Origin: Gnetum montanum
Lineage: Eukaryota; Streptophyta; Gnetopsida; Gnetales; Gnetaceae
DNA length: 42,447 bases
Assembly (NCBI GenBank): GCA_015680685.1
Contig: MNCI01008947.1
Location: forward strand, 117,849-160,295
Direction of reading: 5' to 3'
The notes beneath the pieces were generated by a model, which was not told the DNA's origin, searched no databases, and saw only the letters and a program-made list of their open reading frames with translations. Below are positions 20,682 through 31,539 of the stretch, one piece after another (the stretch's first letter is position 1; each line of letters opens with the position of its first letter). A program made the translations under genes and the position numbers.

Positions 20682-22685
20682 AACTTCTAGAAAAATTTGA
20701 CAATTTAAAGATTGCAATATTAAGGCAATCAACATTAAAAATAAAGAAGCTATTTTAGTCATCTCAAAGTATCAAAGATTTTCTAGATACCCTGAACTCA
20801 AACAAGCAATTTCTATAAAAAATTACTATTAAATTGCTCAAGATGCTTTTCTAATATAACATAAGCTCTTATTTGGAAAACCTTCATAGAGGTCTAATAT
20901 TGCGCAAAAAATAGATCTATAAAGGCAATCTAGAAAAATCCAAAAATTAAATGCCAAGCACGATACTATCTAAACCATTAGCTGAATTGATATCTTTAGC
21001 AAGCCATGCTTTACAATCTTCAATATTCTTCTAAGTATATTTTCCTCCAATCCTTCTTCCTTATTAATTCTACCTTAAAAGAAACTTTTATAGTGACCTT
21101 AGGGTAGTTACAATAATCATGAGAAGATAAGGGTGTTACAAACATATAGGGGATAAATTCATAACTACCCTAAGAAGCTATAACTTCAATGAGAAATTCA
21201 GGCCATAGTTGGCAAGTGTCTTTTCCAATAATTAATAAATCTCCTATTTTATTTTTCTTAATTTTCAATTCTTTACCCTTAATATGAGCTCTCAATTTTT
21301 GGGACATAAACCCTTATAACATATCTTCCTATAGAGTAGAAATAATTTATACTTTTAAAATATAGATAACTCTAATTCAAGGTACCTTCTTCAATTCCAT
21401 GTCACCCAAATACAATTGCAAGATAGTCAATCTATGGTTGATCATATTTAATTATTATATTTTATTCTTCTTCTTTTCATATCATAGTTTTATTTTATGA
21501 TTATTTCTTTGGTAATTTTAGACCTCCATACCAAAACCTTAATACAAATGTATGTAATATAAAATCACAATATTGTGAAAAAATAATTGTGGATGTAAAA
21601 TGCAATAGTAAATGTGGCCAAACTACTGGTGAGTAATCACAATGTGCTTGCCACACACTCCACCATACCACGTGCATCTACAAGGTAGCAACCACTTGTT
21701 CTTAGCTCCATCTTTGCCTCCATGACCACTGTGGTGGTGTCTCATCTTTGATTAATTTTTGAAATGCCACTCTACAACATGAAAGGTTGGAAAATTAACA
21801 CCATATTTGCTACCTATGTGAGCATCACTGTGGATAGATAATCTACCACCAAGCCTCTGTAATTTATGCCATGATTTTTCATGATGCCCTCTACTGAGAA
21901 ATCAGCATACGACAACACAGTGGAGCTCATTCGAGGTAAGTATTATGGGAGTTTCAAGGGTTTCACTATCAAGGGATCTGCAAATGAATGAGACTTTGCA
22001 ACTTCAGGTTTGTTAACAAAGATGTGATTTCTAATAGTTGTGAAAGCCATGAAACAATGAGCATTAATGCTCAGATGAGCCCGATGCTGCGTGGAATGAT
22101 CCTTGTGGCCTATTCTCACTGAAATCCATGATGCACACAACCAACTACTTTACATATGAGCTGCATTTAAAGTTATGTTTCAAACCATGGATGCTAACAT
22201 TACTTCTTGAGAAAGCAAGGGTTTGATTCTAGCAGGCAGAAAACCTTAGATGATGGTGCTATTGGAAGCTGTTTGGCATTTTTCTAGAGTTTGAATCAAC
22301 ATTCAGCACCATGAAATGGCTGCTAATTTTTTGAAAATCTTGTTCTAGCAACTTTACATAAAAACTTTGCATAAAATTTAATATTTTAATGAATTTCATT
22401 TTGGGAATTTTGAACTTGATTATTTAACTTTGAAAGTTTATTAATTTTCCAATTAAAATATAAGCTTCCTTGCTTGGATATATCCCTCACGTAAATCCAA
22501 TATTCTCCCCTAAAGTTACTTTGATATTTTAATTAAAATATCACCTTCAAAATTTTTACCTTGCATTTGGCAAGCTAGCTTCAAATATATTTTTTGATAA
22601 AATCAATGGATCATAACTTTATCAACTTTTTATAGTCTACCAAGAACAATCACTACTTCATAAAAATGGTGAAAATGTGATAACA
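20682..22685 (-). repeat. Outer part of the gypsy-1 5' LTR, separated by gypsy-2
   Basis: 21434-22685 repeats 1-1218 directly. On the minus strand the LTR starts at 22685 with TGTTATCACA. 20682-21433 continues it inward; its counterpart in the 3' LTR would be left of the window, so whether it is LTR or leader is undecided. The minus strand of about 20990-21420 has some coding character (see findings). If the LTR runs to about 8965, it is close to 2.7 kb long. Confidence 0.7.
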
Positions 22686-23419
22686 CTTTGGTGTGTATTT
22701 ATTTTTCATTAGAAAAAACATAACTATAACTTTTCAACTATAACTTCAAGCACAACAACTTCCAATGAAAGCTAAATAATTAATTTCTTTTCTTTAGTAT
22801 TAATTTATTTTTGTTTTAGAGGCTCAAGGATGGGAAGCTTTCAAATTTTGTTGCTATTTGTCATTTATCCCTAATTGATGTATTCTTTTTTCTTTAAATA
22901 CAATTTTCTCCTTCTTTTTATAAGAAGTATTTTAGTAAGAAGTGAAAAATTGTGAGGGCACTTCTAAATAAGGGAAAAGCCCTATCCTTTTCCTACCCCA
23001 AAGGGGATGTCTTTCAGGATTTGTTGTAAGGAGGAAAACTTGTAAAGGAATCCCTAAACCATTGGTCTTTTTATTTAGACTCTCTTTAATGATTTGATTT
23101 ACTCTAAATTTTTCTAATATTATTATTCATTCTTTTAGAATTTAGCAACTCCCCAACATGAATCTACCTAATTAGTTGCACTACCTGGAAACAATGTCCT
23201 TTTAGAAAGTTTTCCTATGATGTAGTTTAATCCTTGTTGATGTACCTCTAATTCTAAACTATGTAGTATCATAGTAGGTCTCTTGGGTGGCTAACAATTC
23301 TCAAGTAGATAGAAATCCACTTTGTCCTATTTCTCATGGAACAATCATGGATCATCACAATTAAGGGCTAAGCCTTAGGGAATAGAAAAAGAATTTTTCT
23401 AAGGTCACCTAGTGATTAT
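22686..23419. other. Unassigned DNA between gypsy-1 and the copia-like element
   Basis: AT-rich, with no frame of note. The plus strand has a TTTAAATAC box near 22895-22905 and TTTTTATAAGAAG near 22916-22928, followed by GGGCACTTCTAAATAAGGG, a layout suggestive of an LTR promoter and R region. I found no second copy in the window. It may be a fragment of another LTR, possibly the 3' side of gypsy-3 displaced by the copia-like insertion. Confidence 0.3.
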
Positions 23420-24564
23420 TGTTGACCTTTTAGTATGTCAAAACCTTAAGAAAAATGGAGAATATAGAATGCATATATGTGATTGTAATTTTGTAGGGCA
23501 TGAATAAGAACTTCACAAAGAGATTTGAGAACTCAAGAAAATGAGATCTACATCAAGATGTCAAAATAAAGACTACATGGGCAATATGAGAGCATCGATG
23601 AAAACAAAGTCTAGAAATCAAATGAAGATGCTCCAAGGACTTGCAAGAAGAAAAATTGACAAGAGATTACCTCAGACTTCAAAGTTTGAAAGTTGAGTAA
23701 ACATCTTTAGAAAATAGCAAACGTCTATCTTCCACAGTAAACATCTCTCTTGCATTGAAGCCAATCCTAGATACATGTCTAAACTTTGGAGTAGACATAT
23801 ACATTAGCCTTTTGATAGTTTTTGCATGAATTTTTAGGAGTTTTTAAAAACTCCAAGGCTATAAGATGATGTCAAAATCTTGGGAATTGTGAAAGAATTA
23901 TTCACACAAAGTTCTATCATTGGCTATTCTAAGCAATCCTGTTCTTACTCTTCATTGTAACATCATTTGATTGATTGTATTGTATTCAGCTTCAAGTACA
24001 AGGATCTATAAATTTATTTATACTCTTTTCTTATTCTTTTCTTTCTTTCTTGTAGCCCTATGGGGTTGATGTGCTTCTTACAAGAAGACATCCTTCTTGA
24101 GCTTGTTCGGATCCTACAAGATTGAGTGATTTTGCAGTGTCAAAACAATCTAGAGCAGAGCTCAATTTTGTAAAGGTTGTGGGATCCTCTAAACCATATG
24201 TTGAGCTTGTTGGGATCCTACAAGATTGAGTGATTTTTTCACATCAAAAAACTTTAGAGAAAAGGTCAATTTTGTAAAGGTTTTGGGATCCTCTAAACCA
24301 CATTTTGAGCTTCTTGAGACCTTGTGGGATTGAGTGGTTTTGCAATGATGAAATATTCTATAGCAAGGTTCATAGCTTGTATAGGGAGTGGTGCCCTTTA
24401 AACCACATTTTAGAAGAAACAAAGCCCAGGTGTGCACAAATTCTACCCTTTGAGTATAGATGTACCTAGGTTATGAAACAATGAAAAATTTGGCATGTTT
24501 TTGTGGTTGTTGGATTTTTAATTAGGGAACTTACTCAACCCCCTTTCTAAGTTCTTGGTCTACA
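23420..24564 (+). repeat. 5' LTR of the copia-type element
   Basis: 1145 bp, starting TGTTGACC and ending near TCTACA. It repeats 28016-29090, for example GTATGTCAAAACCTTAAG at the start and CAACCCCCTTT near the end. It carries three copies of a 104-bp tandem unit. Confidence 0.9.
24099..24413 (+). repeat. 104-bp tandem repeat, three copies, in the 5' LTR
   Basis: Units start with GAGCTTSTT at 24099, 24203 and 24307, exactly 104 bp apart. Each includes AGATTGAGTGATTTT-like and CTCTAAACCA-like segments. The 3' LTR has only two units, at 28729 and 28833, with the same spacing. Confidence 0.85.
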
Positions 24565-24566
24565 AG

Positions 24567-24579
24567 TGGTATCAAAGCC
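24567..24579 (+). promoter_or_regulatory. Primer-binding site of the copia-type element
   Basis: TGGTATCAAAGCC matches the complement of the initiator tRNA-Met 3' end (TGGTATCAGAGCC) with one change. It starts two bases after the LTR end. Confidence 0.85.
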
Positions 24580-24617
24580 AAGTACTCTCAAGTTTGTGCT
24601 TTAACTTTCAAGAGTGA

Positions 24618-26352
24618 ACATCCTACATAGAGCCACCAATGTTCAATGGGTTTGACTTTGCATATTATAAGGTAAGGTTCCAAGGCTTTTTTGAGTCCAT
24701 GAAATTTGAAATATGGGAGTCAATCCTTGAAGGCTACATAGTGCCCTTTGAAAATGGCTTAAAAGTTCTCAAGCCATGGAACAAATGGATGGTTAAAGAA
24801 AAATACAAGTTTATGTATGATTCTAAAGTAAAAAATTGTTTATATTTTGCATTAAATAAATCTAAATTTAATAGAATAGCTAGGTGTAAGACTTCTATGG
24901 AAATTTGGGAAACCTTAGAGGCTATCTATGAGGAAACATCTATAGTTAAAGAATGAAAACATTTAGTTTTGCAAAGTGAATATGACAAACTTAAAATGAA
25001 GGAAGGTGAAAAGATTAAGCATTATTTCTCTAGGACAAATGATCTTGTTGTAGTAATTAGGGGCATAGGCAAGGAATTGCCTCAAAATAATGTAATTATA
25101 AAAATGATTAGGTCATAGCTATGGAAGAAATTAGGGACTTTTTTATCTTTAAATTTGAGGAGCTTCAAAGTGCCTTGATTGCTTATGATATGAATCTCAT
25201 AAGTGAATGAGTAATTAAGGAAACACCTATTGCTCTAAAATTAGGATCAAAAGAAAAGGAGCATGTTGAACAAGAAACAAATAGTAAAGATGAAATAGCT
25301 TTTCTATCAAGAAGAGTTCAAAGACTCCTTGCAAGGAAAGGGAAAGGCTTTAACCCACAAGGACTAAATCAATCCAAAGGTAAGAAAAAAGGTAAAAATT
25401 CTATGAGTTCAAATTTTAATGCTTTTTCATAGAATGTTGGATATGTGATGGAAGAGGCCATGTGGCCTCTGAATGTCCTAGCACTAGCAAGTTGCAATGA
25501 AGAGATAAGATTGAATTGGATACAGAAAACACAAACTTCCACACAAGTTGGGATGATGAAGAACAAAGTGAAGAAGAAGTTGATGATACTACAAAAGACT
25601 CACATCTCATATGTATGGCCCTCACAAATGAAGATTCATCAAATATAATGATCTTTGATGAATTAAGAGGTAAACATGATGAAAGGTACAGTGTGTTACA
25701 TGAAGGAATTTTTGTCTTACATTATCTAATTGAAAAGTTAAAGAAAAACATGCATAGAAAAATTTCTAAAATCTATACCTTATCCTCCAAGTTAAAAAGG
25801 GAAATCTCAGACTTAAAAGTTGAGGTTCAACTACTAGATGAAAAGAAATGCAGGGATACTCAAGAAGAAAGGATCAGTGAAAATAAGGAAAAGATCCAAA
25901 ATTAGCATAAAAGTGAAAGCTTTAAAGAAACCTCTCAAAAGGACACTTGTACAAATTCTGTCTAAAAAAAATTAGGTTTGATGATTCTATTCATGAAAGA
26001 ATTACTTTATATTTTTGTAAAAATTGTGGTCATAAACAAGATGATTATAATCCTCACATAGAACAATATAACATAAATATTGATCTTGTCAAAAGAGACC
26101 TAGTAAGGGTATCTTGTAGTATGCAAAACTTTGAAAAAGAATGAGCAAAAAGCTAGAGAAACTTATAAAAGATTGAATGAATCTAAAATAATAACTATCA
26201 AAAATTATGGATCTTCCTATCTTGAGGAGCATGAATCCAAACAAGAAGGAATCCCATACAAGGTTGAGAACACTAACAAAAGAGCTAGTATGAGAAAATA
26301 TAATTGTAAGAAGTTACTCTATGATAGAGGGCCTCATCTCAAACTCCATTAG
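24618..26352 (+). pseudogene. Copia-type gag with zinc knuckle and coiled coil (broken)
   Basis: The N-terminal part reads EPPMFNGFDFAYYKVRFQGF, a classic start of plant copia gag, and is open at 24639-24956. It continues after one stop with EYDKLKMKEGEKIKHYFSR. A CCHC zinc knuckle, CWICDGRGHVASEC (25435-25476, spacing CX2CX4HX4C), is intact and binds RNA in this family. After one stop, the same frame runs on as 25516-25905, acidic and then a predicted coiled coil (KKNMHRKISKIYTLSSKLKR and on). 25947-26144 has a further Cys/His cluster, YFCKNCGHKQDD. The large coiled-coil gag fits SIRE-like elements. Confidence 0.8.
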
Positions 26353-27660
26353 TCATTTTCATATTAGAAAGAAAGTGAGGTAAGTCATGGTAAGTCTTTA
26401 TTTCCTTTCTTGCTAGATTTAATATAGGCCTATTTTTGAAATTCTTTTTGATAACTTTTATATATGTATATTTTATGAATTCTTTAGTCATCCAAAAAAT
26501 ATATGATAGAAAAAGGATTTCAAAGAATGATCAAAGTAGTTTGATTATCTCTCATGTTCTATATTATCTTATGAATTATTTAGCTATTTACAAGCCCTTA
26601 AAAAGCTTCATGATTGAAGAAAATCTAAATTTGAAAAATGAAAGAAAGGCATTGCATCTACGTTAAAAACTATTCTATCTTTTATCGTAAGCTACTAGTA
26701 ACATGAAGAATTGGTCCTAGTATTGCAGAAAAATGGAAAAATGAGGCATGACTAGCTGGTCAAGAAATACAAAAATTAAATATTGTTATGAATTATGCCT
26801 ACTATTTTTCTTCAATGTTTTTTCCTTTTTCTAAACATTGTTGGTCCATTCTACATTCTTGAGAAATCAAGAATATGATCAAATAGCTACAGATCTTAAA
26901 AGGATTAAAGAGGATATTGGCATTCTCCTTACAACTAACGAATTAAAAGCTAACGCACATATGTACAAGGAGCTTGCGCCTCATAAACTATTTTGGAGTA
27001 TCAATATGGGGGAGTCAATGGAGATTCTCATGATACTTAGTGACCAATTTCTAGTAGGCAACAAAATGTATATTCATCTAGTAAAAACCCGAAGGAAAAA
27101 GAGCAAGATATTTTTTATTCAATTCTCAAGAATTTTTTTTACTTAAAAGTAATCATCAAATTGTGAAAGCTTCTAGAATTTATTTGAATATATCACTATG
27201 TTAGTGTTGCATCATTTATATACTAAGAGTGTATTCTTTTAAGTACTTAAGTCCCTTATTGCTAATATGGGCCGAACAATTCTTACCTAGAAGATTTCAA
27301 GCATACTTAAGTATTCACACTTTCCTATGAAAAAGCTTCTTAGGGAATTTTGAAAATAAATTGATGAGATATTTTAAGCTCCCTTGAGATATATGTGGAT
27401 ACTGTTTTTGAACATCTTGATTAAAAGTTACTTTGTTTGATCTCTTGATCTATTTTTGGACTTTAATCTATTTCTTAAAAGTTGGGTGTGTGTATACTTA
27501 TTCTCCTTAACAAGAAATTACCATGTCTATCTTCTGAATATGAGATTGTGATGTGAAAAATCTAATGAGCTTTTTATTAGATGAAGACTGTATAATGTAT
27601 CTTGATGGTATCTATCTTATTTTTTATTTTTTCTTTTTATTATTTGTTGTAAGGCCCAAG
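26353..27660 (+). other. Interior of the copia-type element, weakly coding, no pol
   Basis: Two open pieces occur: 26436-26666 (76 residues, with possible hydrophobic stretches) and 26838-27146 (102 residues, containing DLKRIKEDIGILLTTNELKA, probably helical). Neither matches a pol domain I know. In autonomous relatives this interval would hold several kilobases of protease, integrase, RT and RNase H. The pieces could be late gag sequence or remains of another frame. Confidence 0.35.
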
Positions 27661-27679
27661 CCACTTCTTGATGATGTCC

Positions 27680-27693
27680 AAAAAGGGGGAGAA
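27680..27693 (+). promoter_or_regulatory. Internal polypurine box of the copia-type element
   Basis: AAAAAGGGGGAGAA follows GATGATGTCC. The same phrase, a short spacer plus a GGGGGAGA box, is typical after pol in SIRE/Maximus elements. It lies about 320 bp before the LTR-adjacent tract. Confidence 0.6.
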
Positions 27694-28000
27694 TTTTATG
27701 ATTTAATATAATGTGGTGACTTGTGATATGATTGTAATATAATGTTTCATGGGCAACATAGGCATTGAACAATAATAATGACCTTATGGATATATTTGAA
27801 CAATTATGACCTTACGCTGGTATTAATGCTTAGTGAATGGTGAAGAGACAAGATAATCAATTCACAAGTGTCTCCTTATGATTAATGGATTTGTGCTATA
27901 TTAAGGATGCATATTTGCATAGTCATTCATCTCTCATCATTCTTGGATCAATCAATTTTTGGAATATACTGATCCATTTTCTTAAGTTTTGAACATAACA

Positions 28001-28015
28001 AAAAAAAGGGAAGAG
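28001..28015 (+). promoter_or_regulatory. Polypurine tract of the copia-type element
   Basis: AAAAAAAGGGAAGAG directly precedes the 3' LTR start TGTTGACC at 28016. Confidence 0.85.
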
Positions 28016-29090
28016 TGTTGACCTTTTGGTATGTCAAAACCTTAAGGAAAATGGAGAATATAGAACATATGTGTATGATTGTGATTTTGTAGGGCATGAA
28101 CAAGAACTTCACAAAGAGATCTGCAAACTCAAGGAAACAAGATCTATGTCAAGAAGTCAAAATGAAGCCTACATGGGCAAGATGATAGCATGGATGAGAA
28201 TGAAGTCTACAAATCAAATGAAGATACATTAAGGACTTCAAAGAAGAAAAATTGACAAGAGATTGCCTCAAACTTCAAAATTCAAAAGTTGAGAAGATAT
28301 CTTTAGAAAATAGTAGATGTTGATCTTCAACAATAGATGTCTCATAGTAGATGTCTTACTTTCTAGGTAGACATCTCTCCTGCATTGAAGGTAATCTCAA
28401 ATAAATGTCTAAACTTCAAAGTAGATGTTTACAATAGTTGCTTGGTAGCTATTGCACAAAGTCCAAGAAGTTTACGGAAACTCTGAGGCTATAAGATGAC
28501 ATCAAAATATGGAGAATTGTGCAAGCACTGATCATACAAAATTCTATCATTGGTTATTCTAAGAAATTCTATTCTTGCTCTTCATTGTAAAATCATTTTC
28601 TTGATTGTATTGTATTGAGCTTCAAGTACAAGGATATGTAAATTTAGTTACACTCTTTCCTTGTTCTTTTCTTTCTTTCTTGTAGCCCTGCAGGGTTGAT
28701 ATGCTTCTTGCAAGAAGATATCCTTGTTGAGCTTGTTAAGATCCTGTGAAATTGAGTGATTTTGTAACATCAAAACACTCAAGAGTAGAGCTCAATTTTG
28801 TAAAGGTTGTTGGATTCTCTAAACCACATGTTGAGCTTCTCAGACCTTACAAGGTTGAGTGGTTTCACAATGATGAAACACTCCAGAGTGGAGCTCAAAG
28901 CTTGTATAGGAGTCATGCCCTTCAAGCCACATTTTAGAAGAAACAAAGTTTGGAGGTGTGCATGAATTCTACCCTTCAAGTGTAAATGTACCTAAGATGG
29001 GGAACCATATAAAATTTGGTGTGTTTTTGTAATTAGTGTATTTTTAATTGGTAAATGTAATCAACCCCCTTTTTAAGTTCTCGATCCAAA
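28016..29090 (+). repeat. 3' LTR of the copia-type element
   Basis: 1075 bp and the partner of 23420-24564. It contains two 104-bp units (28729-28936) where the 5' LTR has three. The last bases are AAA where the 5' LTR has ACA, followed by AGTAT as the candidate target duplication. Confidence 0.88.
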
Positions 29091-29095
29091 AGTAT

Positions 29096-29559
29096 GACCA
29101 ACCATTCTCTTAACTTCACATATCCTACATTCACATGACCGTGATAACAACATTATAAGTTAGCATAAAATCCCATCCTCCACAATTCAACATAACTAAT
29201 AAAACTATTACTCTTTTGAAATAGGTTGGAAAAAATCATAGAATTGTTTAAATATATCATATAAAGAAGAGTTTGTGCAATAATGAGGACTAATATAATA
29301 TAACATGAACAATATAAAATATTATACTTGCGTTAGCAACAAATAGTAGTATCATGGTCCAAAGCCCAGCTACTCAAATGATCATATAAATTATTAAAAT
29401 CATTTCAAATATATGTATATACCAAATCATGATCATGAATGTAAAATCATGAAAAATTAATTGTACATATTAATGGCTATGAAAATATGCAAAGACAATT
29501 AAATATACAAAATGCATGAACAAAAAAATGAGAAGAAAGCATGCACCTACAAATCTACA
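29096..29559. other. Unassigned AT-rich DNA, probably the gypsy-3 3' side
   Basis: No frame, LTR boundary or polypurine tract was found. It follows the integrase end of gypsy-3 on the minus strand, so it is most likely its 3' untranslated region or LTR start, cut by the copia-type insertion. Confidence 0.3.
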
Positions 29560-29589
29560 AGGTATCCATGAGGGGCAATTAAGTCAAAA

Positions 29590-30700
29590 TGATTTAAATC
29601 AAATGCATTAAATCCGTATATAGTTTGTGTCCTTGAAAATTTGCAACTCGATAAACATTAGGGCCAATGACATTTATGACTTGATATGGGCCTCACCACA
29701 TAAGAGAAAACTTATTTTGCAAACCTATCTAACTAGACACTCTATCTCTTTTAAGAACTAGATTACCTTCCTTAAAAACCTTGGCTACATATTTCTCATC
29801 AAACTACCTTTTGATAATTTTTTGATGATTAAACAAAGTTTTAGCCTACTCTCTTAAGTGCTAAATTCCAAATGTCATATGCTTGAGAAATTAAATGTTC
29901 ATCAACTAGCAAATAATCTAAGAAAAAACTAATATGTTTGAATTTGCAAATTTATTGGTAAAGTTAGTTCTTACCCATACATAAGGTCATATGATGTCCT
30001 TTTGACTAACATTTTATAAAAAATTCAATTAGCCCATACTACACATTTTATTTGTTCATGCCACATGTGAGGATTTTCAGTTATTCATTTTCTTAATTTC
30101 ATATAATATAATTTTATTAGATAACTTTGTTAAATCATTACCTTGGAAATAATATTTAGTTATAGATTCAATAATAATGTTATGTTCCTTAGCCAAATTT
30201 GTAAATTCTATGGATATCAAAGTAGGTCCATTATCAACTACTAAAGCATAAGGGCATCCATACCTAGAAATCTAAAAATTGAATAACTTCATCAGACATC
30301 GTACTTTTAGTAGCCTTGGCTTTCAACCAACATGTGCAATAACATGTAGCTATTTAGATAAATTTATGTTGCACTTTTGATAATGGGTTAATCACTCCTA
30401 TAAAATATAAAGCCCATCTTGTGAAAAGTATAGTTTCTATTATAGATTGTAGAGGAGCTTAACTTTTTGAATCTCTACCTTTAAACATTTGACATTGCAT
30501 ACAAGTTGTTACTAATTTGTAAGAATCATTAATCATAGTAAGTTAATAGTATTCTACTTTTGTAATTTTATGTACTAGTAGGTGATAATTAATATGTCCT
30601 TCTTCATGTATTTGCTCTAAAAGATCACTTGTTTGATTTTGATCTAAGCATTTAAGATATTGAAAATTTTTCCTAAATAACTCACCACTAATCAAGGAAA
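29590..30700 (-). pseudogene. Gypsy-3 integrase (broken, catalytic residues lost)
   Basis: The C-terminal module near 29770-29620 reads EGNLVLKRDRV, then GPYQVINVIGPNVYRVANFQ, a GPY-type end of gypsy integrases. In the core, RWALYFIGVINP (near 30395) has Tyr where the first catalytic Asp is usual. VVDNGPTLIS (near 30235) keeps the second Asp. YYFQGNDLTKLSNK (near 30155) has Lys in place of Glu. Stops are frequent. Confidence 0.7.
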
Positions 30701-30843
30701 ATTTACAACATTTAGATAATAACAGCTTTCTTTTATATCTAGGTAGATTTGAAGGACAATGATGAAAGTTTAAATAAAACTTAGTATCTCCATACCATGG
30801 ATCATGTAATTAGTTAAGAGCAAATGGGACATCTTCTTCTTCC

Positions 30844-31530
30844 TTAATAGATATATAGTATATGAAGAGGTATTGGCTCTTCAGCTTTAGAAATATTAGT
30901 TATTTCTAAAATTGGGGCTTTAACTATTAGTTTGGCAAAATCGGTTCCTTTTACTGATTTAACTACTTTCCATTGAATATCATACTCTTGTAATTTCATA
31001 ACCCATTTAGAAAATTTTTCACTAGGAATCTGTAGTTTTGCCGATGCAATCATAGTAAAATCAAGAATAATAATGAAAAATTTAGCATTTGGATAATAGT
31101 AGCAGAACTTCTCTAAGGTTTTAATAATATCATATAATTATTTCTTTATGAGTGAATATTTTAATTCTACATCTTTCAAAGGTGTAGACATGAAAGCTCT
31201 AGGTCTCTTACCTTGATTAATGATATCTTGCATTAAAATAGTAATGGTAGTAACATCACTAAAAAAACATATAAAAGAAAACCATTCTTATACGAAGGAG
31301 AAGCTAAAATAGGAGCATCTATTATAGCTTCTTTAATGGTGAGGAAAGCATTCTTTGGTTTTGCCATCCAATGCACAGTACTATCCTACATAAGCATATT
31401 GTTTAACAATCTTAATAATTTAGCATACATAGGAATAAATCATCTAACAAAGTTGGGTTTTCCAAAAAAAGCTATAAAATCTATTTTACACCAAGAAACT
31501 ACCATTAATTTAATTCAAAATCCTTAGGAT
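30844..31530 (-). pseudogene. Gypsy-3 classical RNase H and tether (broken)
   Basis: 31530-31330 reads FFGKPNFVRxFIPMYAK, followed by HWMAKPKNAFLTIKEAI, the RT-RNase H connection. The open piece 30844-31053 carries KFSKWVMKLQEYDIQWK and VKGTDFAKLI, the tether before integrase. The middle, where the catalytic acids would be, is too decayed to read with confidence. Confidence 0.6.
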
Positions 31531-31539
31531 AAGAAACTA

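Larger units (their letters stand above)
1..22685 (-). mobile_element. Gypsy-1: old minus-strand Ty3/gypsy element, interrupted by two later insertions
   Basis: On the minus strand the order is 5' LTR (22685-20682, then 9679 to about 8965), gag (about 8950-7320), protease, an extra RNase H, RT, classical RNase H, integrase (to about 2543), a 1.3-kb tail, polypurine tract and 3' LTR (1218 to the left edge). Without gypsy-2 (9680-20681) and the solo LTR (6518-7314), about 10.9 kb remain. The link across gypsy-2 rests on its near-matching target duplication, on matching LTR starts at 22685 and 1218, and on gag and pol lying on the same strand between them. Every domain has stops or frameshifts, so the element is dead. 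The integrase places it in Ty3/gypsy. I did not assign a clade firmly, although the two RNase H domains recall the Tat group. Confidence 0.8.
23420..29090 (+). mobile_element. Gag-only Ty1/copia-type element (SIRE/Maximus-like), non-autonomous
   Basis: Two LTRs (23420-24564 and 28016-29090) flank an initiator tRNA-Met primer site, a gag region with zinc knuckle and coiled coil, about 1.7 kb of weakly coding DNA and a polypurine tract. Candidate target duplications are ATTAT (23415-23419) and AGTAT (29091-29095), which differ at one base. No protease, integrase, RT or RNase H motif was found in the 3.4-kb interior, so mobilisation would need pol from another element. The gag type and the AAAAAGGGGGAGAA box point to SIRE/Maximus relatives. 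Total length is 5.67 kb. Confidence 0.85.

Noticed and set aside
6513-22690. CTTTG flanking both the solo LTR and the right end of gypsy-1 (22686-22690)
   Set aside because: A five-base identity in T-rich DNA is expected by chance. The left flank of gypsy-1 is not in the window, so it cannot be called a duplication.
25369-25648. Overlapping frames on both strands around the zinc knuckle of the copia-type gag
   Set aside because: They are shadows; the sense frame with CX2CX4HX4C explains the region.
28746-28979. Frames on both strands inside the copia-type 3' LTR
   Set aside because: They lie in the 104-bp tandem unit of an LTR and are not kept in the 5' LTR copies.
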